A stretch of 64,000 nucleotides of DNA from Diplonema japonicum. Lineage: Eukaryota; Euglenozoa; Diplonemea; Diplonemida; Diplonemidae. The stretch covers positions 620,001 to 684,000 of the forward strand of contig OZ025657.1 in NCBI GenBank assembly GCA_964019335.1, read 5' to 3'. Every line of letters begins with the position of its first letter. Positions within the stretch are counted from its first letter, which is position 1. The position numbers and the translations under genes are program-made. Below the pieces are notes generated by a model. It saw only the letters and a list, made by a program, of their open reading frames with translations. It had not been told where the DNA came from and did not search any database. Positions 21,290-29,119 of this stretch are shown one piece after another.

Positions 21290-21680
21290 TCAGTCCAGAG
21301 TATCCACTCTATTTCTTTCTTTATTTTTTTCTGTGCCCATGCTACTGTGGAACAAGTCTTTTCCAACAGTAAGGCCAGCTGCCCTTATTTCATCATGTGT
21401 GATGTGGTCAAGCCTCATGCCTCTGACCAATTGGCGCCGTGTGGTGTCTTGTTGGCAACCAGAAAATGATAGCAGAAGTGCCGCTAAAAGTTCCCCTTTA
21501 CACACTACGTCACACATAGTGCAGCACAGTCGTTGCCACTGAGCTTCTCAAAAACCTCTGTGGCGAGTGTCCTGATCGCCGAGGTGTTCCCATTTACCCT
21601 TTCTCGGTCCGAATACCATTTTTTTTTACCCCTAGCTTCTCAACTGCAAGTTTAAAAGCATCCATTTTTGTCTTCCCCTC
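21290..21680 (-). pseudogene. Broken coding remnant inside the inverted-repeat element
   Basis: Minus-strand frames between about 21680 and 21290 read like one protein interrupted by frameshifts: MDAFKLAVEKLGVKKNG, then TLATEVFEKLSGNDCAALC, then VVCKGELLAALLLSFSGCQQ and a QLVRGMRLDHITHDEIRAAG segment. Composition is protein-like and the direction matches the other remnant in the element. It probably represents the 5' part of the element's own gene. The family is not recognised. Confidence 0.4.
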
Positions 21681-22171
21681 TTTTACTGAATTTGTGCAAA
21701 GTGAAAAAACCCATTTTTGCCCCTAGGACTGAATTTTTTGGGTACTAGTAACACTCACTTTCCAATTTTCTGGGGTGTTTTTTTTCCTAACCTGGGCCGG
21801 GAAAGTTGTAGAATTTTTTTTCTTTGGAAAAAAGTACTTAGAGAAATATTGAAAGTGTCAATTGGCCTCATTTTTTTTTGGGGGGGGTTTTTGAAACGAT
21901 GCCATATATTGATTTAATGAATTGTTATTGCTAAAAATAGTGGTAGCATTGTTGGGCTTATCCTTCTACAGGTTAACCCCGGCTGTGCACAAACAACAAT
22001 CAACCGACTCTTTTTTTCTTTTTCTTTTTCTATGTTTCCTTGTTTGTTGCACCCCTTTTGTGAGGTGAATTTGGCATCAGTGGTGCCAGTGGGCTAGTGG
22101 TTCAGAAAGCTAAACCATGTGTAACGTTGGTACTCCGGAAGGATGTGGTGGGAAAGGTTGCAGAAGCAATC

Positions 22172-23851
22172 TCACGACGGAGTGCTACTGCTACAAGTGC
22201 TAGAATCGATATACTCTGTGCCTGTTCCAGTGTCGTAGTGGTCAGGGCAAGGATCAAAACCCTCTTCACAGCTACGAGTGGACGCCGTAGCCTGGGAACT
22301 ACGGATGGTCTGCAATTCACTACGGTTCGCTTCGGCTTGTGATGGCAACACGCCAAGAGTAGCGAGAGAGACGTACGACATGATGCGTGCCCGTACTGCA
22401 ACAGGGAAACGGATGCCCGCAGGGCGCATGATCCCAGAGAGGGCAAACATGGCCTCTCGGTAGTGGTAGCTCGCCTGCTGCCGCGGGACTGTGGCTGTAC
22501 TGACCGTTGGAGCCTCCGGGTCCACGAGAAACAGCACCAACAGCTTCCGAACTCCAGGTTTGGTTTTGTCTACTAAATGGAAAGGTGAACACCTATGCTG
22601 GGTGTCATTCGGGAATGCCACAGCGCGCCCCTCCACTATCTCCACTTCTCCCAAGTACCACGACCTCGGCTCGTCGGGCACCATCCCGAACTGCAACATG
22701 GTCTCCTCTGTGACAGGAGGCTCCACTCCGACATACTTTCGGAATTCAAGGAAACTCTTCGTCACATTTTCACACTTGTAATAATAGATCACAGTGGCAA
22801 GGATCCTCTCGTGCTGCAAACCCTCCAAGTGCCATGACCCACCCTTGTAGCTCGGATTCTCTGGTGTCAGTCTAAACTCCACCTGCTTCACAATAGCTTG
22901 GAACCTGCTTAGTTTACCTATCTTGTGGAATCCAAGGGTTTTTTCCTTGATGAGCTCCCTTCCCTTCAGAAGCCACTCGTATGGGTTTGGTGTCAGCCGT
23001 TCTTTTGGTTTCACCAGACGTTTGAAGTGAGCTAATGCTTCTTCCGGGGGTTTTTGCAATATTGCCCTATCGGCACTTCCTACTTTGTCTCGGTAATATC
23101 TCACCATCCTTTTCAGCTGCGCCATCAGCCTCTCGCCATCATATTTCCAAAGAATGATCTCCAATGCGCATTTTTCAGTCCTAGGCAAGTGCTCGAATGT
23201 GATAACCGAGTAGTTGTACGGGAGAGCTTGCACAAGCTCATTGCGGACGTATTGCAAGAACTTCTTTGCGGTGTGCTTCTCTGGTGGTGTGAGGAGCTCT
23301 TCGGTAGCCCCTTCGTGTCCTCTTCCGTGTCCCACTGGAGCTTGGACCTTTGACCCATCTTCCTTTTTTTTCGTGAAATCCAGGGTCTCTTCCAGCAAAG
23401 GTAGCACCTCGGTGATCGTATTGCACAACAGCATTTCATCTGTGTGGCTAAAGACGTTGTTTATATAGCTCATAAGGTAAACTCTGTTATCCTTTACCCC
23501 GAATTCTGCTGGCAGCCATGAATGGATGCATTTCCCTGTGTACGGTGTCCACGAGAGCCCGCAGTGCTTTCTAGTTGGATTTTCTCGTTCAGCCCTTTCG
23601 ATGAATTCGTCCCATTTCTCTGAGAGGCAGTACATTGAGGGGTTTATCCCGTTCCAGCATTGCCCTGAGCTCCCTGGCTGCTTGTCGTAGGTCCCTGACA
23701 TCTCGAGACTATCCTCCTTCAGACTCCAGCAGCCATCTTTCACTACCACAAAGGCCGGTTCTGTTTTACTGGTATCTGTTGTCCACCCACTCCAAGAACT
23801 GTCCTGACGTGCTTTGAACAATGAGCAGCTCTCTTCATGCGTGCGGTCCAT
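22172..23851 (-). CDS. DUF4246 family protein, probable 2-oxoglutarate/Fe(II) oxygenase
   Basis: An intronless 559-residue protein. The C-terminal half carries the DUF4246 signature GGSWHLEG (H341, E343), then ATVIYYYKCENVT and FLEFRKYVG, and PNDTQHRCSPF (H419) followed by R435 in VRKLLVLFLVDPE. The spacing H-x-E, distal H and a basic residue about 15 further on fits a double-stranded beta-helix dioxygenase with an iron triad. That activity is my inference. DUF4246 proteins are known from fungi and diverse protists, with little functional data. The tail after 500 is Ser/Thr-rich and probably disordered. ATG 23851 follows an A-rich leader and an acceptor-like TTCCATTCCATAG. Confidence 0.82.
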   Translation of the reverse strand: MDRTHEESCSLFKARQDSSWSGWTTDTSKTEPAFVVVKDGCWSLKEDSLEMSGTYDKQPGSSGQCWNGINPSMYCLSEKWDEFIERAERENPTRKHCGLSWTPYTGKCIHSWLPAEFGVKDNRVYLMSYINNVFSHTDEMLLCNTITEVLPLLEETLDFTKKKEDGSKVQAPVGHGRGHEGATEELLTPPEKHTAKKFLQYVRNELVQALPYNYSVITFEHLPRTEKCALEIILWKYDGERLMAQLKRMVRYYRDKVGSADRAILQKPPEEALAHFKRLVKPKERLTPNPYEWLLKGRELIKEKTLGFHKIGKLSRFQAIVKQVEFRLTPENPSYKGGSWHLEGLQHERILATVIYYYKCENVTKSFLEFRKYVGVEPPVTEETMLQFGMVPDEPRSWYLGEVEIVEGRAVAFPNDTQHRCSPFHLVDKTKPGVRKLLVLFLVDPEAPTVSTATVPRQQASYHYREAMFALSGIMRPAGIRFPVAVRARIMSYVSLATLGVLPSQAEANRSELQTIRSSQATASTRSCEEGFDPCPDHYDTGTGTEYIDSSTCSSSTPS

Positions 23852-24479
23852 GGTTTTTTTTTTTCCCCCCTTCTTTTTTTCTTCCCTATGGAATGGAAAA
23901 AAAAAAATAAGATGTTGTATTTTATCCATATTGCTATGTCCCTACGATACATGGCGTTCTAGGGGAAAGGTAAGAAGAAAAGAAAGAAAGAAAGAAAAAG
24001 AAAAGGAGATGGGAAGAAAGCGGTGCACTCTTGATAAGCATGCATGTCAAGCATCAGTACCTTCGCACTGCAGTGGCCGCCATCCTCAAATTTGTGGTTA
24101 TTCTTCTTTTTTTTTTCTCAAAAGCAACCCAATATTTTTTTCTTGTAACGTGCCTGCTACGTTTCGTTGACAACCGGTGACAAGCAGGTGATAGAACATG
24201 TTCTTCAACTTTTCGCACAAAGGAAGGAAAGGGGTCTGGAAACACTCATTTTGTGTACATGAAGAACGAGATCAGGCTACAATAAGCAGTGTTGCTCTGC
24301 AGCGCTGAAGCATGAATTAAGCACTTCATACACAAAGGAAGACAAGTAGAGGGATGGGGAGGGGAGGGGGGGAGACACTTAATACCAATGCAATGGCATA
24401 GTACTTTCCCCTACTGGACCCCTCAGTACTCACAAAGAGAAATAGCAACATAAGGCAATAAAAAAGAAACTCGATGATT
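23852..24479. other. Intergenic region, left part
   Basis: This spacer contains an AAAG-repeat purine stretch (23970-24005), ordinary unique sequence (24020-24340) and a G-rich patch (24355-24372). No gene is recognised. Confidence 0.5.
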
Positions 24480-24782
24480 TAAAGGAAGCCGGTGGGGGCA
24501 CCCTGCACAAGCACCATTTACTTGATTACAGGGGGCGCACCTCGGCCTAGCTGTAGCTTCTTCTGCGTTCCGCGTCGTGTCCTTAATGCGTGCGGTGTGC
24601 AGCTCAACCCCAGCCGGGGCGCCCCGGGTAACCAAGATTCTGCGCTCGTGCAGTTTGCTGCCTGTTCGCCACCCAGAGCATCTGCTTCTTCCACTTGGGC
24701 GCTACCGGTGATGACCGACGGGGAGGTCAAGCGAACAACACATCTGATGTACTTCTTTATATTTCCATGTTATCCCCACCAC

Positions 24783-24812
<30 letters not shown>
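24480..24812 (+). repeat. GC-rich, well-preserved copy of an interspersed repeat family
   Basis: This roughly 300-bp unit contains CACAAGCACCATTTACTTGA near its start, GTAGCTTCTTCTGCGTTCC, GGTAACCAAGATTCTGCGCT, and ends CATGTTATCCCCACCACC followed by about 30 A. The same blocks recur, in the same order but with many transitions, at 37.0-38.3, 39.5-40.3, 40.6-41.3 and 41.7-41.8 kb. This copy keeps its CpGs, so it may be a younger insertion. The 3' A run suggests retroposition, but copies elsewhere end differently. I see no pol III A/B boxes and no coding capacity. Confidence 0.65.
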
Positions 24813-24815
<3 letters not shown>

Positions 24816-25079
24816 TGGGAAGAGAGAGAGATAAAAAAAAAGGGAAGAAAGAAACTAAACATTTCAGGCTTTGCATTTCGTGCTTGCCGTGGAAAATAAA
24901 AATAGAACAAAACAAAACAAAAGAAAAAAGAAAACACAAAAAGAACTCGAGAGCGCTCCACGGGTGTTAATGTAACCATGGAACACTGATAAAGAAAACT
25001 TAGTAGAGAAAGGAAATAGAATATAAAAAAGGAAGGGAAGTTCGTACTACACGCGCCTTGCAGTGGCGGATAGTGGCAC
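24813..25079. other. Intergenic spacer
   Basis: This A-rich spacer lies between the repeat copy and the adenylyl cyclase stop codon. No feature is recognised. Confidence 0.5.
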
Positions 25080-28000
25080 TCACAACCTCAGGTTCATAGG
25101 GGTCCTCATAATAGATGGAGAGCGTGTAGGCTTATGTATAGGAGAGCTGTTGCCTTCCACTGTGGGGAAATCTCGCTCCTCTAGGTCGTGAAGAGTGGCC
25201 TTCTTGTTAGAGATTCGTGAGGCAGCCTGTGGACCAATCCCCCAGCGTTTTACAACCTTGGGTTGGGGGCTGCGCTCCGGACCTCTCAACTTAGTTGGCG
25301 AAATAGAGCGGTTGGAAGTAGGGACAGAGGGTCGGCGCTCACCTGGCCGTTGTCTCTCAGGCGACTGGCTCTTGTCGTATCTCCTCTCTACGTCTTGAGT
25401 CAGTCTCGCGAACACCCCTCTCAGCGACACCGAGGGCACCTTTTTCACGCCGAAGCCACTTCCCCGCCTTGTAGGTGATGCAGTCCCTTTGTAGAATTTC
25501 CGCCAATGCTTGGCTTGGCTTACTGCCGATTTGAAGTGACCTACAACCGAAGCTACCAGTTCTTCTCCTTCGGCTCCTGTCTCGTCCACGAGTATCTTGT
25601 ATTTCCCCGGAACGCCTTTCAACCATGGAAGCTGTTTCTCCTCTTCCTTCGTGCAGCTAACCGTGTCGTCCAAGATGTTCTGCACCAATCCTGTAAAGCC
25701 CCGCGTGTATTGGTGCACGGTTTGAAGCTGTTCAGATGTAAGAAGAGCCAGTTTATTCTGTTTCTGCAGAGCATTCGCTACCTTCCCGTCGATGGTGTCC
25801 TGTGCGTCTTGGAGAAGGTTCTTAACAACCTGCAGCAGGTCTCTGACCGTCACATGGGCACGTGCTTCGCGGAAAATCTCTGAAGAAGGCAACGAGTCTT
25901 CAAGTCCCATCCTGAGTTTCTCAAGTGTCTCCATCTGTTTAGCTTTTGCCCTCCCCATCGACTTGAAGCTCTTCATAATGATATCCAACACCTTGCGCTC
26001 TTCGTTCCCACACGTCTCAGGCGACAAGCGCTTCACTTCCTCCATTTCGACGGTCCTTTTGAACTGTTTGAACTTTGACTTGTTCCTCGTTGTTCTGTCG
26101 TCAGTAAAGCCCATTGCCAAGTACATCCTTTCGAAGATTCCTCGCGGATACATCTGGTGCACAGTTACGCAAGGTGAGCATTCGGGTAATTCGGGGCTTT
26201 CTAAAGTGCCCATGAAGCTCATTGTCGTGCTTGTGCACACAGGTACCTCGTCGATCACGTTCTGCGACGCCAGAATCTGACCAGGACGGGCAAGGGACGC
26301 AAGGAAGGACGGTGTGGCCACGTGGTCAGGAAAATACATGACAGTTTTTCTGAACGGATCTATTGTGGGAGTCGTGTCAGGGGTCTTAAAGATAGCTATC
26401 TGGGGTGCAAGCCCATATGACACGAGCTTCCCGTTCCAGTACTTCTTCTTCGTTCCTTCAAAAGCCTCGCAGCATTCCGGCCACACAGCGGAACACAACC
26501 GTTCTTGTACTTTGAGACACCATTCGAGTGCAGCATCGCACTTCTTGAAAACAAGCACTCCTATCTCGTTTATCTGCATGTCTCCCCGTCCTGTCCCACC
26601 AAACCATTGATATGGCACCCCCACTTGCTCTCCGGTGTTCTTCAGCACATTAAAATATATTTTTTGAGCCTCTTCCCACTCAGCTTTCGCGAAGGCAGTT
26701 TCCATCTCATCCGTGGCAAGCTTCACAGCGACGATGAAGACTTCCCCCGAAGGCGCGTTGGCGAGCATCTCATCAGCAGTGGCCATCTCCTCGTCCACGT
26801 CGTCTTCGTCATCGCTGGACACCTCTTTCACCCCATCGATCTTCTTTCCTTGTTGTAGCTGTTCGAAACGCTCCTTCAGACATCTTGGCGTCATTCTAAA
26901 TATTTCCACTCCCCCTGCAATTCCCTTCAGCTGAACAACATTGTGGCTGCAGATGCTAGGAAACCCTAACTCATTTAACACGGGCTGCACGTCATCGATG
27001 ACCTCCTTAGTGACAGCGATCATCCCACCCAGTGCTTGTGACTCAACCCTCGCTGTCTTGTTCACCATGGGACCCAAGTAGTCCATCCTTGAAGTGCACG
27101 GGTCGACCTTGCACAGGGGTTCACCTTTGTTGATACCAATACGCACCTTAAGTCCTCTCCAGAGGAACATCAAATCCTCTTCCTCGACTGTGGGATCCTC
27201 CAGCTTCGTGCCAGTGATCCCCAAATGGGTAGTGGGGCATTCGGGAAGGTCATCGAGCTCCTCCGGCCACTCCAAGTTGAGAAGCTGCATCTGCAGGTGT
27301 AACGAGAACTTGACTGCTTGCGCGGCGCTCGCGAAAGCCACCATGAATGCGTCACCAAGGGTCTTCACTTCGTACCCGTCAAAAGCGTCGATGGCATCCC
27401 TTACCAGCTCGTTGTGCATTTGGAGGGCTCTAGACATAATAGCCGGAGCAGCCTCCCAAATTCTGGTTGAGCCCTGAATGTCCGTGAAAGCAAGTGTCAC
27501 TTCTCCTGTGGGGGCTTTTTCTAACAGTTTTTTTTTCCTTAAGTCTTCCGATCGTGTCCTGCTTAAGTTTAAGAATGCCATCGGGTCCAGGAAGGGCTCA
27601 GACTCCACGTTCTCGGACTCGAGCAGGCTCACTGCTCTGGCTTCCTGGTCTGCAGAGATCTTCTCAAGTTCTGCATTCCTATCTCGCAGATCAGCCACCT
27701 GACGTTCAAGGTTCTCATATAGTTCTGAAAGTGTCGCGTTGTCAGACCTCACCGACTTAAGCTGCCCGTGAAGACTTAGGACGGTTGCATCCCTATCCAC
27801 GATGGCGGTCTCTAAACGCTTCACAGCAGACAGAAGCTGCTGACGCTCATTGCTGTAGTCTTCCATCACCAGTGCCTCCTCCTCAAGCTTGTGAATGGTG
27901 TCTTTGTGAGATTGTATTTCATCAAGAAACAGATCGCTCTGCATAGTAAGCTGCTTAATGTACATGAGGTCCTCCTCCCTAGTTCTGCTGTACATTTCCG

Positions 28001-28394
28001 ACGGCAGTGGTGGCGGTTGATATTTGAGGCCCGTTGGGGTGGATATCAAACCTACCGGGATCGACGAGGGGGCAAGTGCAGGAGTCGATGCTTCCGAATG
28101 GTACAGCTCTTCTGATGTTGCAGGCACCGCGTGCTCACCGTTGAGTCTGCCACGCCCCAGAGGACTCTGCGAGCCTTCCGACGAGAACTGTGAGTCGCCG
28201 CTGACAGGGCTTGCCCTGTTGCTTTTTATCGGCTCTAGTTCCTTCCGTCTTACTGGTTTCTTTCGGATGGGGCTTGCCCACGAGTCCTTCAGTGGCTTGT
28301 TGTTGAGAAGGATGTCTTGTACGCTCATCCGCGCTGCCAGGGGCATCTTGTCCCTTACCGTGCGGTACTCCTTTAAGGACTCCTCATTGTCCAT
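25080..28394 (-). CDS. Soluble class III adenylyl cyclase with coiled coil
   Basis: An intronless 1104-residue protein. A disordered Ser/Pro-rich N-terminus (1-140) precedes a coiled coil (about 150-265) and a complete class III cyclase domain (about 296-520). It has both metal aspartates (D305 in AFTDIQGST, D348 in KTLGDAFMV), the adenine-selecting K344, the Asp of MDYLGPMV, and Asn/Arg of VNKTARVES. It can therefore form an active homodimer making cAMP. A second, degenerate cyclase-like region (about 590-790) lacks these residues. The C-terminal third is helical with a basic Ser/Pro-rich tail. No transmembrane segment is seen, unlike trypanosomatid receptor cyclases, so it is probably cytosolic or flagellar. 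ATG 28394 follows CACAACAG by 6 nt. Confidence 0.9.
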   Translation of the reverse strand: MDNEESLKEYRTVRDKMPLAARMSVQDILLNNKPLKDSWASPIRKKPVRRKELEPIKSNRASPVSGDSQFSSEGSQSPLGRGRLNGEHAVPATSEELYHSEASTPALAPSSIPVGLISTPTGLKYQPPPLPSEMYSRTREEDLMYIKQLTMQSDLFLDEIQSHKDTIHKLEEEALVMEDYSNERQQLLSAVKRLETAIVDRDATVLSLHGQLKSVRSDNATLSELYENLERQVADLRDRNAELEKISADQEARAVSLLESENVESEPFLDPMAFLNLSRTRSEDLRKKKLLEKAPTGEVTLAFTDIQGSTRIWEAAPAIMSRALQMHNELVRDAIDAFDGYEVKTLGDAFMVAFASAAQAVKFSLHLQMQLLNLEWPEELDDLPECPTTHLGITGTKLEDPTVEEEDLMFLWRGLKVRIGINKGEPLCKVDPCTSRMDYLGPMVNKTARVESQALGGMIAVTKEVIDDVQPVLNELGFPSICSHNVVQLKGIAGGVEIFRMTPRCLKERFEQLQQGKKIDGVKEVSSDDEDDVDEEMATADEMLANAPSGEVFIVAVKLATDEMETAFAKAEWEEAQKIYFNVLKNTGEQVGVPYQWFGGTGRGDMQINEIGVLVFKKCDAALEWCLKVQERLCSAVWPECCEAFEGTKKKYWNGKLVSYGLAPQIAIFKTPDTTPTIDPFRKTVMYFPDHVATPSFLASLARPGQILASQNVIDEVPVCTSTTMSFMGTLESPELPECSPCVTVHQMYPRGIFERMYLAMGFTDDRTTRNKSKFKQFKRTVEMEEVKRLSPETCGNEERKVLDIIMKSFKSMGRAKAKQMETLEKLRMGLEDSLPSSEIFREARAHVTVRDLLQVVKNLLQDAQDTIDGKVANALQKQNKLALLTSEQLQTVHQYTRGFTGLVQNILDDTVSCTKEEEKQLPWLKGVPGKYKILVDETGAEGEELVASVVGHFKSAVSQAKHWRKFYKGTASPTRRGSGFGVKKVPSVSLRGVFARLTQDVERRYDKSQSPERQRPGERRPSVPTSNRSISPTKLRGPERSPQPKVVKRWGIGPQAASRISNKKATLHDLEERDFPTVEGNSSPIHKPTRSPSIMRTPMNLRL

Positions 28395-29119
28395 GCTTCC
28401 CTGTTGTGGTGTGGGGTTTGTCAGAAGGGAGCAAACATAACAAAATACAAACCTGGACAAAAGAAAAAAATACACAGTGAAGTGAAGGGAGGCGGTTAAA
28501 AATAGCCAACAGGGAAAGATATGAGGGGAGGGGGATGGGATAGACTAGTACAAAGAGACCTTCCTTTATTTCCACTTCTTTCCTTCTTTGCTTTCTAATT
28601 GCCACGCAAAGGTTCGCATCGCTCAGACCTAGAAGCAAAGAGCTTGCTGTCACGAAGACGTGGACAACGCAGGCAACGCAACAAAGAGGAGAAATCTGCA
28701 AATTTATTTACATTTAGAAAAATTGCCCTGAGGCAGTACTGACACTTTTAGGCTACTAAAGAGAAAGAAAGAAAAACTGAACTAAATGGTTATTTCACGA
28801 AAGTCAAGTGATAATTAATACAAAGTACATTCGGGAGACGCCACAGCACAGCCGCCACGCGATGATATAGATACTAAGCTCTAAAGCTCAGTTGAAGGGC
28901 ACGGAAAGTCCGGGCAACCAGAAAGTTCTTTACAAACTTCGACGATTTCATGACACGCACTAGAAAAGGTCGCATCTTATGTCCTATGCAGTGAAGCATT
29001 AGACCAAAGCTTGCTTTCCTTCGGAAGTGGAAAGCTATGCGCCAATAACCGTATTATCCCATTTTCACGTTTTCTTTTCATCTTTTTTTCATCGAAGACT
29101 TATGGTTGTCTATAGTTTT
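28395..29119. other. Intergenic region with an unexplained open stretch
   Basis: The sequence has normal complexity with few homopolymers. The minus strand is open from 29053 to a TAG at 28874 (59 codons). It reads YGYWRIAFHFRRKASFG, a very basic aromatic peptide with no early ATG. It might be a terminal exon or 3'-UTR of the coiled-coil/PDZ gene upstream, but I found no splice that reaches it convincingly. Otherwise no feature is seen. Confidence 0.4.

Larger units (their letters stand above)
20342..21902. mobile_element. Degenerate DNA transposon with terminal inverted repeats
   Basis: The sequence at 20342-20389 recurs inverted at 21850-21902; both share TGAGGCCAATTGACACTTTC and then an A/C-rich end (TTTCAAAAACC). 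A second, inner inverted block surrounds GGCCGGGAAA (20439-20458 versus 21788-21810). The spacing is about 1.5 kb. The flanks share ATAT (left AACAATAT, right ATATATTG), a possible target duplication. The minus strand inside carries broken coding stretches: an open frame 20931..20566 (121 codons) and frames at 21149-20922 and 21517-21290. No DDE motif is recognised, so the superfamily is unknown. The element looks dead. Confidence 0.72.

Noticed and set aside
22079..22150. tRNA-like stretch (GGGCTAGTGGTTCAGAAAGC)
   Set aside because: It faintly resembles an A box, but no acceptor stem, anticodon arm or GGTTCGA B box follows.
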